Source: Enterocloster asparagiformis
GTDB taxonomy: Bacteria; Bacillota; Clostridia; Lachnospirales; Lachnospiraceae
Direction of reading: 5' to 3'
Length of the DNA: 64,000 nucleotides
Assembly: GCA_018380885.1 (NCBI GenBank)
Contig: JAGZSY010000011.1
Location: 88,334 to 152,333, forward strand
Position numbers and translations under genes: made by a program. The notes beneath the pieces are model-generated. The model was not told the DNA's origin. It did no database searches and saw only the letters and a program-made list of their open reading frames with translations. Below are positions 8,581 to 18,201 of the stretch, piece after piece. Within the stretch, counting starts at the first letter, position 1; every line of letters starts with the position of its first letter.

Positions 8581-9423
8581 CTACACTCCTTTTCCGCTGG
8601 CGATATTGCCTTCCATCAGGGATCTCTGGGAGATCAGGAAGAACACGATAACCGGTAACATGTACACAAGGGCCATGGCCGCAAACACCCCGTAGCTGGC
8701 GATCATCTGCTCGTTGCTTGAGAGGGAGCGCAGGTAGGTGGCGAACACAGGCGTCTTGGAGTTGAAAATCAAGGTGTTAAACAGGATGTAGTTGGACCAC
8801 GCGCTCAGAAATGAGAACACGGAGATGGAGGCGATGCCCGGCTTCACCAGGTAAATGATCACCTGGAAAAACGCGCTCACCCTGCTGCACCCGTCCACCA
8901 GCGTAGAGTTTTCAATATCCCGCGGTATCCCGTCGAAAAAGTTCTTGATGATAAAGGAGGAGCCGGGAATGCGGAAGGCGATGGCTACCAGCAGCACGCC
9001 CAGCATGCTGTTGGCCAGCTTCAGCTCTACCAGCACGTAGAGCACGCCGATGAGCAGCAGCAGATGCGGGAACATGCGCAGCACCAGCAGGGCGTACTGG
9101 ATGAATTTCCGCCCCCTGAACTCCAGCCTGGATATGGCATAGCCGGACAGGCAGCTGATCACCACCTCGGAAACGGTCACCACCACGGTGAAGAAAATGG
9201 AGTTGGCCAGAGCCTTGCCCACCGGCTCGATCTTTGTCTGCTTTAATTCCATCCCTTTATACAAAAACTGGAAATTTCCCAGGGTAAACTTCCCGGCGTC
9301 GTCAAAGAACGCCATCTTAAAGAAAGAGCCGTAGATCAGCAGGATTGGCACCGTGATGGCCAGCATGATGATGATTGCGGTCCGCTGATTCTTTTTTTCA
9401 TGTCGGTTCAATGTCTGTTTCAT
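8581..9423 (-). CDS. ugpE: ABC transporter permease, UgpE-like
   Basis: This 280-residue inner-membrane permease has six predicted helices. The EAA loop that contacts the ATPase is visible as NSTLVDGCSRVSAFFQVIIY, slightly divergent from the usual EAAxxDG. It starts 12 bases downstream of the first permease gene. It should form the heterodimeric channel with the product of 9436-10317. Confidence 0.87.
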   Translation of the reverse strand: MKQTLNRHEKKNQRTAIIIMLAITVPILLIYGSFFKMAFFDDAGKFTLGNFQFLYKGMELKQTKIEPVGKALANSIFFTVVVTVSEVVISCLSGYAISRLEFRGRKFIQYALLVLRMFPHLLLLIGVLYVLVELKLANSMLGVLLVAIAFRIPGSSFIIKNFFDGIPRDIENSTLVDGCSRVSAFFQVIIYLVKPGIASISVFSFLSAWSNYILFNTLIFNSKTPVFATYLRSLSSNEQMIASYGVFAAMALVYMLPVIVFFLISQRSLMEGNIASGKGV

Positions 9424-9435
9424 CCCATTTCCTCC

Positions 9436-10317
9436 CTATCTGCGGTCCCTCTGATTCATGACCCGGTTGACGAGCAGCATGAGAATCAGGACCACCACGA
9501 TGAGCAGCATGGAAATCGCCGCGCCGTAGCCGTACTGCTGATCCCGAAACGCCTTGTGGTAGGCGCTCAGCGCCCAGACCTCGGTCTTGATGCCGGGACC
9601 TCCGTCCGTGATCAGCATGATGGTCACGTAGTTGGTCAGAAGCCCCAGCGTCTCCCAGAGGGTGATGAACTGGATGTGGTAGCGGATGTTCGGCAAAATG
9701 ATGCCCCGCACAATCTCCCACTCGCTGGCCCCGTCCACCCTGGCCGCCTTAAACTGGTTCTCCGGTATGCTCTTGATGGCGCTGGAAAATATGGTGGTCC
9801 CGTAGGCGAAGCTGACCATGATCGTGGCGAACATGATAATCTGAAACGGATACTTGGCGATCCAGTTGAGGGGAAGGCTCCCCGTCAGCGCCGTGTACAG
9901 CTTGTTGACCAGGCCCGAATCCCCTGCCTCCAGCAGCCAGATCCACAGCACGGAGTACACCACCGCGGGCGTGATCATGGGCACCATCAGGAACGCCTTG
10001 AACACGCCGGAAATCCGCTCGCTCTTGATAAAATACGTGGTCATGATGGCGAAAAACAGGTCCAGCACCACCGTGCCCGTGATGGCGAACAGCACAAACA
10101 GCACTGTGTTTCGGACGATGGTCATGGTGTTGGGGTCCCGGAAAATCTTCTCATAGTTCTTTAACCCGGTAAAATGCCACTGGAAGGCCGAGTCCAGGTT
10201 GGTGAAGGACATGGCCACCGTGATAAATGCGGGGAGTATGTAAAATACCGCCACCAGGACGAGAAACGGGCTCAAAAATGCGTACGCCTGCCCATTTTTA
10301 TACTTCTTTTTGTTCAT
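9436..10317 (-). CDS. ugpA: ABC transporter permease, UgpA-like
   Basis: This is the first of two CUT1 permeases, 293 residues with six helices; the EAA-type loop reads AARVDGASEWEIVRGIILP. I placed the start at 10317 (MNKKKYKNG) because CCGGAGGAAA lies 5-10 bases upstream; an upstream in-frame extension would run through a hairpin and lacks a ribosome binding site. An 86-base gap with two strong hairpins separates it from the binding-protein gene. Confidence 0.88.
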   Translation of the reverse strand: MNKKKYKNGQAYAFLSPFLVLVAVFYILPAFITVAMSFTNLDSAFQWHFTGLKNYEKIFRDPNTMTIVRNTVLFVLFAITGTVVLDLFFAIMTTYFIKSERISGVFKAFLMVPMITPAVVYSVLWIWLLEAGDSGLVNKLYTALTGSLPLNWIAKYPFQIIMFATIMVSFAYGTTIFSSAIKSIPENQFKAARVDGASEWEIVRGIILPNIRYHIQFITLWETLGLLTNYVTIMLITDGGPGIKTEVWALSAYHKAFRDQQYGYGAAISMLLIVVVLILMLLVNRVMNQRDRR

Positions 10318-10331
10318 GCGCGTTTCCTCCG

Positions 10332-10360
10332 GCAGCGGGCCGCAGACTGCGGCCCGCTGC
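10332..10360 (-). promoter_or_regulatory. Intercistronic hairpin between binding protein and permease
   Basis: GCAGCGGGCCGCA and TGCGGCCCGCTGC form a perfect 13-bp stem with a 3-base loop. No T-run follows on the leftward transcript, so it is more likely an mRNA 3'-end stabiliser or processing stop than a full terminator. Such structures commonly keep binding-protein mRNA in excess of permease mRNA. Confidence 0.7.
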
Positions 10361-10373
10361 ATTTAAGTGGGAA

Positions 10374-10395
10374 AGGTTCCCGGAACCGGGAACCT
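10374..10395 (-). promoter_or_regulatory. Second intercistronic hairpin after the binding-protein gene
   Basis: AGGTTCCCGG and CCGGGAACCT form a perfect 10-bp stem with a 2-base loop, starting 9 bases after the stop codon of the binding-protein gene. It stands in tandem with the hairpin at 10332-10360. Confidence 0.65.
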
Positions 10396-10403
10396 CAAGC
10401 CTG

Positions 10404-11795
10404 TTATTTCTGTACCAGCCCGTCGATGTTGAGCTCCGCCTGGGCCTTGGCGTTCTCAAAGGACTCCTGGGGCGTGGTCTGGCCCAGCTCCAGGGTCACG
10501 ATCTCCGTGAACAGATACCCTCTCAGAGTGGTCTGTCCCTCCACGGTGGGCGGGGTGACGGCGTAATCCGTCATGTAGGTCACGTCCGCCAGCAGGGGAT
10601 GTCCGGTGATCTGCGGGTCCTCGTTGGCCTTTTTCACGGAGGACAGGGTGTAGATGGTGGAGGCGTGTCTGGCCATCATGTCCGCGGAGCCGCTCACCAT
10701 CTCGCGCACAATGTCCTTGCAAATCTCAGGGTACTTGGTGTCCGCGCTGATGGCGATGGTCTGGGGAGCCGCCACCGCAAAGGGCTGTGAGGAGGCGTCC
10801 GCGGCCGGGAACAGCACAAAGGCTTCCTGCTTGGCAAAGTCCTCGGTGGACAGCCCTGCGGCCTGAGCCACGTAGGTAGCGGAGAACATGGGACCGTAGT
10901 AGGCGAAGGCCTCCCCGGTTCCCACCATCTTGTTGATGGTATCCCATCCCAGCTGGTTTAAGTTGTCCGGGGTGATCTTTCTCGTCTGGGCGTTGTCGTA
11001 GGTAAACTGGAAGAACTTCAGGATGCCCTGGCTGTCGAACACCAGCTGGCTCTGGTCGTTGTAGTATTCGCCGCCCAAAGCGTTTATAATGTCGTAAAAA
11101 TCGTTGCCCGCGCTGGGACGGTGAACCAGGCCGTACTTGGCGCCGCCCTTTTCCACCACCTCCTGGCAGATGTCGATAAAGTCGTCGAACAGCACTTCCT
11201 TATTTTTAATCTTCTCCGGCAGAGCCTCTACCTCCTCGTCGGTCCAGCCGATGGCCTTTAAATCCTCTTTGTTGTAGTAGATCACACGGAAGGGCATGTC
11301 CATGGGGATAGCGTAGGCCTTTCCGTCCACCAGACAGGCGTTGAATGCGCCGTCCACAAACTCGTCGGTCATCAGGTCCGTCACGTCCATCACCACCCCG
11401 GCGTCCGCGTATCCGGCGATATCCGCATCGCAGGTGAAAATGTCCGGCGCGTCCCCGCTCTTGTGGGAGAACACGATGTTGTTGTGGTAATCCGTCCAGT
11501 CGATCTGCTGGTAATCCGTCTCAAACTGGACCTCGATGTTTTTCCCCTCGGCCGCGTACTTCTCGTTCAGGCGCTTGCCCGCCTCGATCACCGCCTCCGG
11601 GATTGTGACGTAATCCTTGTTGTGGGACAGCTTGATGGTCACGACCTCCTTCTCAGCCCCTGCCGCGGCCTGGCTCCCCGGCTCCGCCTGGGTTTTCGCC
11701 GCCCCGGTGTCCGCACTCCCGCTGCCGCCGCAGCCCGCAAGCACGCCCGCTGCCATGGCCGTGCACAACAGTACGCTCAACATTTTCTTTCTCAT
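10404..11795 (-). CDS. ugpB: Carbohydrate-type ABC transporter substrate-binding lipoprotein (UgpB-like)
   Basis: The 463-residue protein starts with a lipoprotein signal peptide ending in the lipobox LAGC (cysteine 21), followed by a Gly/Ser/Ala linker and a family 1 extracellular solute-binding domain. It captures the ligand at the membrane surface for the permeases at 8581-10317. As first gene of the operon it follows a near-consensus promoter at 11941-11969. The ligand could be glycerol 3-phosphate, a glycerophosphodiester or a sugar; the downstream phosphodiesterase favours the first two. Confidence 0.85.
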   Translation of the reverse strand: MRKKMLSVLLCTAMAAGVLAGCGGSGSADTGAAKTQAEPGSQAAAGAEKEVVTIKLSHNKDYVTIPEAVIEAGKRLNEKYAAEGKNIEVQFETDYQQIDWTDYHNNIVFSHKSGDAPDIFTCDADIAGYADAGVVMDVTDLMTDEFVDGAFNACLVDGKAYAIPMDMPFRVIYYNKEDLKAIGWTDEEVEALPEKIKNKEVLFDDFIDICQEVVEKGGAKYGLVHRPSAGNDFYDIINALGGEYYNDQSQLVFDSQGILKFFQFTYDNAQTRKITPDNLNQLGWDTINKMVGTGEAFAYYGPMFSATYVAQAAGLSTEDFAKQEAFVLFPAADASSQPFAVAAPQTIAISADTKYPEICKDIVREMVSGSADMMARHASTIYTLSSVKKANEDPQITGHPLLADVTYMTDYAVTPPTVEGQTTLRGYLFTEIVTLELGQTTPQESFENAKAQAELNIDGLVQK

Positions 11796-11842
11796 TTTCT
11801 CGTCCTCCTGTTCTCGTGGTCAATCCAATTTGGTTTTCCTTA

Positions 11843-12031
11843 TTTTTAGTAAATTTTGTTTCATCTTTCCCCGGCGAGCCTTGCAGGCCATTTCTGGCAA
11901 TTTTTCACTTTTTTCCGCTGTCTCACCGCTTATATGGTTGATTATACTGTCAAATTACCGGAAAGTCAATGATTATTACAGTAAAATTTCAATATTATTT
12001 TAGTAAATTATATTTATTTTTTTACTGAAAT
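11843..12031. promoter_or_regulatory. Repeated TTTAGTAAA-type elements, candidate LacI-family operators
   Basis: Related elements occur at 11843-11858 (TTTTTAGTAAATTTTG), about 11976-11989 (TTACAGTAAAATTT), 11998-12010 (TTTTAGTAAATTA) and 12019-12031 (TTTTTACTGAAAT, inverted). They bracket the leftward promoter and the AT-rich start region of the rightward PHP gene. I infer they bind the LacI protein encoded at the operon's end and coordinate both directions. Confidence 0.4.
11941..11969 (-). promoter_or_regulatory. Promoter of the leftward ABC operon
   Basis: Read leftward, TTGACT (11964-11969) and TATAAT (11941-11946) are separated by exactly 17 bases, a near-perfect housekeeping promoter. 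The 5' leader to the binding-protein start is about 140 bases. Confidence 0.8.
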
Positions 12032-12094
12032 ATGTTATACTGTTTCCCATAACACAAAACCGAGCATATCGCATCAGAAAAGGAGTTGATATCA

Positions 12095-12820
12095 TTGATT
12101 CGCACAGTTGCAGATTTACATACCCACACAAGCGTGAGCCAGCACGCCTACAGCACGCTGGACGAGATGGCGCAGAGCGCCAGGGAAATGGGACTTGCCG
12201 CCATCGGGATCACGGACCACGGTCCCGGCATGATGGACGGCGCCATCCGCCATCATTTCTATTGTATGAGGGGGCTGCCCAGAGAGGTTTACGGGCTTCG
12301 CCTGGTCGCCGGGGCCGAGGTCAACATCAAGGACTTTGAGGGCGGCCTTGATCTGGACCGGGAGGTGCTGCGCCAGTTGGACTTCGTGGTTGCCTCCTAC
12401 CATGTGGAGGCCATCGACCCGGCCTCTGAGGAGCTTCACACCCAGGGCTGGCAGAATGTCATCGCCAACCCGGATGTGGACTGCCTGGGACACTGCGGCA
12501 ACCCTGCCTTCGCCTGCGACTACGAGGCCGTGGTCAAGGCCTGCCTGGCCCATGGCAAAGCCATCGAGATCAACTCCAGCTCCTTCAAGGTGCGCCCCGG
12601 AAGCCACGAGACCTGCCGCAGGGTAGCCCTGCTCTGCAAGGAGTACGGCGTGCCCGTGCTGGTCAGCTCGGACGCCCACTCCCGCTACTTTGTGGGAGAC
12701 CACGAGGAGGCCATCCGGCTGCTGGAGTCCGTCTCCTTCCCGGAGGAGCTGGTGATCAACGGCGACAAGGGACGGCTCATGGAATATCTGGACCGCCTGG
12801 AGAGCGGAAAGGTCCTGTGA
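12095..12820 (+). CDS. PHP-domain metallophosphoesterase (YcdX-like)
   Basis: This 242-residue enzyme has the PHP metal motifs in order: DLHTHTS near the N-terminus, GITDHGPGM, a SYH histidine, DCLGHCGNPAF and SSDAHS. The family hydrolyses small phosphoesters with a trinuclear metal centre. I start it at TTG 12095, 9 bases after AGGAG; a TTG at 12086 would touch that site. It diverges from the Ugp-like operon and shares its regulatory region, so it may process the imported phosphoester. Confidence 0.8.
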   Translation: MIRTVADLHTHTSVSQHAYSTLDEMAQSAREMGLAAIGITDHGPGMMDGAIRHHFYCMRGLPREVYGLRLVAGAEVNIKDFEGGLDLDREVLRQLDFVVASYHVEAIDPASEELHTQGWQNVIANPDVDCLGHCGNPAFACDYEAVVKACLAHGKAIEINSSSFKVRPGSHETCRRVALLCKEYGVPVLVSSDAHSRYFVGDHEEAIRLLESVSFPEELVINGDKGRLMEYLDRLESGKVL

Positions 12821-12951
12821 CGCCGCCTCCCATTCCAGGCTGCAAAAATATTTTCGGACAACTCCATTTAAAGGGCGATAATCTCCCGGATTTATGGTAG
12901 AATCTATATAACAAAGCTATTTTGTTAGAATACCAATTTGGAGGGGAAAAC

Positions 12952-14379
12952 ATGTCAAAGAGTACTGAGGTTCTGCGCATCTGCGCGGAAAAGGGAATCA
13001 AGATGATTGATTTCAAAATGACGGATTTAAGCGGGCGGTGGAGACACATCACCATCCCTGTGGAGCGCTTCAATGAGGATATTTTCACACAGGGCATCGG
13101 GTTTGACGGCTCCAACTACGGCTATGCCCCGGTGGAAAAAAGCGATATGGTCTTTATCCCTGATCCTGAGACCGCGGTGGTGGACCCGTTCACGGAGATT
13201 CCCACGCTGACCATGTGCGGCGACGTGTGCGTCATCGGGAAGGAAAACCGCCCCTTTGACCAGTATCCCAGAAATGTGAGCCTGCGGGCCATTCAGTACA
13301 TGAAGGATCAGGGGATCGCGGACCAGATGCTGATCGGTCCGGAATTTGAATTTCATCTGTTCGACAATGTCAGCTACATGGTGGAGCCCCAGCGCATGGC
13401 CTTTACCGTGGACACCAGACAGGCCGCCTGGAACAGCGGCAGGGAGGCCGCCGACAACAAAGGCTTCCAGGTTCCCGGAGGCGGCGGCTACCACATCGCG
13501 GCGCCCCAGGACGTGGCCTTTAATCTGAGAAGCAAAATGTGCATGCTGCTCCAGGACTGGGGCGTGGATGTGAAGTACCACCACCACGAGGTGGGCGGCT
13601 CCGGCCAGATGGAGATCGAGGTGGAGCTGGGCGACATGGTGGACATGGCGGACAAAACCATGATCATCAAATATGTGATCCACAATGCCGCCGTCCAGGA
13701 CGGAAGAACCGCGACCTTTATGCCCAAGCCCATCTACAGGGAGGCCGGCAACGGGATGCACGTGCACATGCTGCTGATGAAGGACGGGGAGCCCGTTTTC
13801 TACGACGAAAACGGATACTCCGGCTTGAGCAGAACCGCCCTCTATTTTATCGGTGGGCTGCTGAAGCACGTTCCCTCCCTCTGCGCCTTTACCAACCCGT
13901 CCACCAACTCCTTCAAGCGCCTGGTGCCCGGGTACGAAGCGCCGGTGACCATCGGATACGCCACCTCCAACAGGAGCGCCGTGATCCGGATTCCAGCTTA
14001 CGCCAAGACGCCAAAGGCGAAACGGTTTGAGCTGAGGAACCCGGACGCCACCGCCAACCCCTACTACGCCTACGCGGCGATTTTGATGGCCGGCCTGGAC
14101 GGAATCAAGCGGCAGATCGACCCGGAAAAGCACGGGTGGGGCCCCTTTGACTGCAACCTCTACGACCTACCGGAGGAAGAGAAGGCCAAAATCCAATCTC
14201 TGCCCAAGACCTTGGACGAGGCTCTGGACGCCCTGGAGGCGGATCACGAATATCTGACGGCCGGCGGCGTGTTCCCGGAGCGCCTCATCGAAATTTGGCT
14301 CAGGAAAAAACGCGCGGAGAGCCGGGAGCTGTCACAGATTCCCCATCCGGCGGAATTTCAGCGGTATTATGATCTCTGA
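12952..14379 (+). CDS. glnA: Glutamine synthetase, type I
   Basis: The 475-residue enzyme makes glutamine from glutamate, ammonia and ATP. Visible family motifs are the beta-grasp FDGSNYG, the metal-site GPEFEFHLF, the VPGGGGYH region, NGMHVHML, and the glutamate loop NPSTNSFKRLVPGYEAP. Its length and N-terminus fit the short GSI forms of Clostridia. The typical adenylylation-loop sequence of enteric GlnA is not obvious. GGAGGGG lies 6 bases before ATG 12952. An AACAAA/TTTGTT inverted repeat (12911-12927) lies in the leader. It is transcribed alone, ending at a hairpin shared with the HPr gene. Confidence 0.92.
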   Translation: MSKSTEVLRICAEKGIKMIDFKMTDLSGRWRHITIPVERFNEDIFTQGIGFDGSNYGYAPVEKSDMVFIPDPETAVVDPFTEIPTLTMCGDVCVIGKENRPFDQYPRNVSLRAIQYMKDQGIADQMLIGPEFEFHLFDNVSYMVEPQRMAFTVDTRQAAWNSGREAADNKGFQVPGGGGYHIAAPQDVAFNLRSKMCMLLQDWGVDVKYHHHEVGGSGQMEIEVELGDMVDMADKTMIIKYVIHNAAVQDGRTATFMPKPIYREAGNGMHVHMLLMKDGEPVFYDENGYSGLSRTALYFIGGLLKHVPSLCAFTNPSTNSFKRLVPGYEAPVTIGYATSNRSAVIRIPAYAKTPKAKRFELRNPDATANPYYAYAAILMAGLDGIKRQIDPEKHGWGPFDCNLYDLPEEEKAKIQSLPKTLDEALDALEADHEYLTAGGVFPERLIEIWLRKKRAESRELSQIPHPAEFQRYYDL

Positions 14380-14392
14380 TCTGTAAATGCGA

Positions 14393-14445
14393 AAAATCTG
14401 GCCGTCCCGCAGAACATCATCGTTCCGCGGGCGGCCAGATTTCTT
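14393..14445. terminator. Terminator after glnA (probably bidirectional)
   Basis: AAATCTGGCCG then CCCGC pairs with GCGGG then CGGCCAGATTT, with one bulged base and a long loop, followed by TTCTTGTCTTT. It lies between convergent glnA and the HPr gene. Confidence 0.8.
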
Positions 14446-14479
14446 GTCTTTAAAACCGCTGTCTGTGGTACAGAAATTC

Positions 14480-14746
14480 TTACATCTCGCCCAGTCCGCT
14501 CTCAATGGCCTCGGACAGAGTCTTTAATGCTTCCTCCTCGTCCTCTCCGTCGCAGATCAGGTTGATCTCGGTGCCGGACTTGATTCCCGCAGCCATCACG
14601 TTCAGAACGCTCTTGGCAACGATCTTTTTATCCCCACACTCAATGATTACGTCGCATTTGAACTTCATGGCAGCCTGAGAGAGAACGCCGGCGGGTCTTA
14701 AATGTAATCCGGAAGGATTTACAACTGTTAATGTTTTACTGATCAT
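14480..14746 (-). CDS. HPr-family phosphocarrier protein
   Basis: This 88-residue protein has the HPr active site GLHLRPAG with phospho-acceptor H15 and a candidate regulatory S46 in AKSVLNVMAAG. It is more divergent than the HPr at 51928 and stands alone with its own promoter, not beside enzyme I. It may be the Crh-like/regulatory or a general HPr of the cell. AAGGAG lies 7 bases before the ATG. Confidence 0.88.
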   Translation of the reverse strand: MISKTLTVVNPSGLHLRPAGVLSQAAMKFKCDVIIECGDKKIVAKSVLNVMAAGIKSGTEINLICDGEDEEEALKTLSEAIESGLGEM

Positions 14747-14814
14747 GTCAATTCTCCTTATTAATATATTTTATACTCTTTCGGAGCCTTTAAAAAGGCA
14801 TGTCTCCTATCAAG

Positions 14815-14843
14815 ATTTTATTACAACTACCCATTGATGTCAA
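14815..14843 (-). promoter_or_regulatory. Promoter of the HPr gene
   Basis: Leftward TTGACA (14838-14843) and TAAAAT (14815-14820) are spaced by 17 bases. The -35 box lies directly after the stop codon of queH. Confidence 0.7.
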
Positions 14844-14844
14844 G

Positions 14845-15570
14845 TTAATCGGCCACTTCGCGGTCAACTTTTTCACAATCCGCGGGCCCGGCTTTTTCCG
14901 CTTTGCAGTCCTCTGCCGCGGCCTTCCTGGCTTCCCGCGAAAATACGCAGCCGCAGTAGTCCTGGCGGTACAGGCCGTACCGGGCCGACAGCTCGGTGGA
15001 ACGCTTGTAGCCGTTCTTTTTCTTAAAATCCGACAGTAGGTAGGGCACGCCGTATTCCGCGACCAGCCGCTCCCCGATGTCGTTGAGCTTACCCGCGTTT
15101 TTTAACGGACTGATGGACAGCGTGGTGGTGAAATAGTCGAAATTTCCCGCCTTCGCGGCCTCCGCCGCCCGGCGCAGGCGCAGCTCGTAGCAGATAAAGC
15201 AGCGCTCCCCGCCCTCCTGGTCCTTCTCATGGCCTTTTACCGCCCGGTAAAATTCCTCCGGCTCGTACCGCCCGCTGCAGAACTCCACCGGAATTCCCAA
15301 TGCCCCCGCACACTCCATCTCCCGGATCAGCCGCTCCTGCTCCCCGATCCGCTCCCGGTATTCCTCCGGCGGGTAGATATTGGGATTAAAGTAGAACAGC
15401 GTGATCGCAAAATACCGGGACAGGTACTCCAGCACATAGCTGCTGCAGGGCGCGCAGCAGCTGTGCAGCAGCAGCCTTGGCTTTCTGCCCTCCCGCTCCA
15501 AAGACTCGATCACCTTGTCCAGCTCCCGCTGGTAATTGCGCTTCTGGGGGTTGCCCTTTTGTCTCTCCAT
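14845..15570 (-). CDS. queH: Epoxyqueuosine reductase QueH
   Basis: This 241-residue enzyme carries out the last step of queuosine synthesis in tRNA, reducing epoxyqueuosine. Motifs are HSCCAPCSSYVLEYL with paired cysteines near the N-terminus, ERCFICYELRL in the middle, and DYCGCVFS near the end; these cysteines bind the iron-sulfur centre. The start at 15570 (MERQKGN) has AGGAAGG upstream; an open frame extending 67 codons further is low-complexity and not supported. The 243 bases to rpoD hold no gene that I can support. Confidence 0.9.
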   Translation of the reverse strand: MERQKGNPQKRNYQRELDKVIESLEREGRKPRLLLHSCCAPCSSYVLEYLSRYFAITLFYFNPNIYPPEEYRERIGEQERLIREMECAGALGIPVEFCSGRYEPEEFYRAVKGHEKDQEGGERCFICYELRLRRAAEAAKAGNFDYFTTTLSISPLKNAGKLNDIGERLVAEYGVPYLLSDFKKKNGYKRSTELSARYGLYRQDYCGCVFSREARKAAAEDCKAEKAGPADCEKVDREVAD

Positions 15571-15813
15571 CGTCACACCTTCCTGGGGCGGCCCGGCCGC
15601 TGCATACGGCTGCGCCCCGCTTTTTTCCACGGAATAAACGGCTCCCGCCCCTAAGAAGGAACGTCTCGCCCGCGGCAGGCCGCCTAAAAGGCCGCAGCTT
15701 GCTCCGCCCGGACGACGGCCTCCCGGCCCGGCCGCGCTTTCCGGGATACGAGAAAAACGGGGCCGCCTCACCGGCGGTCCCGCACAACGTACAATCCACT
15801 CTATACATGAAGC

Positions 15814-16959
<1,146 letters not shown>

Positions 16960-17036
16960 TGATAAACGTCCTTTCGCTTGAAAGTAAGTAGGTTACCTAC
17001 GCAGAAGCTCCTGTGGAGAAACTTCTACAACTTATC

Positions 17037-17065
17037 ATTATATACTATCAATCGATACATTTCAA
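17037..17065 (-). promoter_or_regulatory. Promoter of rpoD
   Basis: TTGAAA (17060-17065) and TATAAT (17037-17042), read leftward, are 17 bases apart. The leader is about 70 bases. Confidence 0.75.
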
Positions 17066-17241
17066 CATCTTTACGGAAAAAAATGATCAAAATCGACAGA
17101 ATGCGGCGATTATCCGCGGCGGTCGTCCCTCCGGGCGCTTTTGCGCGCCCTGTCGGTTCCCAAACCGCCCGTTTGAAGCGGCAACGAACCGGACGCGGCA
17201 GGAAACGCGGTCATATTTTTCCAAAAAACGGCTTTGGGGCC

Positions 17242-18144
17242 TCACATCAGCTCGTCGGTTCTGCGCAGAATCTGTACCTTTTTCTGCAGATTCACGATTT
17301 CCACCTCTGTTCTGCTCCCGCCGTACTCGCCGTCCAGCACCCAGTCCACCGGGGCGTCCGAGACCATTCTGATCCGGCTTGTCTTAAACTTGTAGACATA
17401 TTCGTTGGGCTCTTCTTTTAAGAACATGTAGTTGATAATGTTGGTCAAATCCACCGGCGTCCTGGGCATGCGGATCAGCAGCACCTCGAATTCGCCGTCG
17501 TTTAAGGCCACGGACTGGTTTACAAGCCCCTTGAAGCCGCCCACGCTGATGGTGTTGGTGACCATGCCGAACACAAAGTCCTCCTCCAGCACCTGGTCGT
17601 CCCACTCCACCCGCATATGCCTGGGCTTTAAGCCCGCCAGGCTCTTCACTCCCTCCAGCACATAGGCGTTGTGGCCCAGCCAGTTCTTCTTGTCCTGAGG
17701 CGTGAGATAGGAAACCTCGGTGAACGCGCCGAAGCCGGCGATGTAGACGAAATACTGGTCGCCGCAGAATCGGCCGATATCGATGGGGTAAGGGCTTCCC
17801 TCCACAATCTCGGCGGCCGCATCCTGCATGGCCCTGGGCAGCCCCAGGCTGGCGGCGAAATCGTTGGTGGACCCGGCCGGAATATAGCCGAGCAGGGGCA
17901 TATTCTCCAGGTGCATCATACCGGAAACCGCCTCGTTTAACGTGCCGTCACCTCCGCTCACCACCAGCACGTCCATCCGGTCCCCATAGTCCTTCACCCA
18001 CTCCACGCAGTCCTTCTGGCTCTGGGTTACATGGACATGGATATCATAGCCGGCTTTCGTGAACGTATCCAGGATGCCCATGAGCTGACCCCGGATCTGT
18101 TCCTTTCCGGAACGCGGATTGAATATAAACATCAGTTTCTTCAT
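17242..18144 (-). CDS. Diacylglycerol/lipid kinase family protein (YegS/DgkB type)
   Basis: The 300-residue cytoplasmic kinase begins FIFNPRSGKEQIRGQ and has the nucleotide-binding VVSGGDGTLNEAVSGM and PAGSTNDFAASLGLPR motifs of the diacylglycerol kinase catalytic family. It probably recycles diacylglycerol or phosphorylates a related lipid. Start 18144 has GGAGGG upstream; codons before it lack one. It follows mutY with about 57 bases between and may share its transcript. Confidence 0.88.
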   Translation of the reverse strand: MKKLMFIFNPRSGKEQIRGQLMGILDTFTKAGYDIHVHVTQSQKDCVEWVKDYGDRMDVLVVSGGDGTLNEAVSGMMHLENMPLLGYIPAGSTNDFAASLGLPRAMQDAAAEIVEGSPYPIDIGRFCGDQYFVYIAGFGAFTEVSYLTPQDKKNWLGHNAYVLEGVKSLAGLKPRHMRVEWDDQVLEEDFVFGMVTNTISVGGFKGLVNQSVALNDGEFEVLLIRMPRTPVDLTNIINYMFLKEEPNEYVYKFKTSRIRMVSDAPVDWVLDGEYGGSRTEVEIVNLQKKVQILRRTDELM

Positions 18145-18201
18145 TCCACATTCCCTCCTTTCCAAAGTATGTCCCCTTTTTCTTCCATTATCCAACAAAT
18201 C

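Noticed and set aside
15571..15771. N-terminal extension of QueH
   Set aside because: Low-complexity Pro/Gly/Arg sequence, no ribosome binding site; the start at 15570 matches the family.
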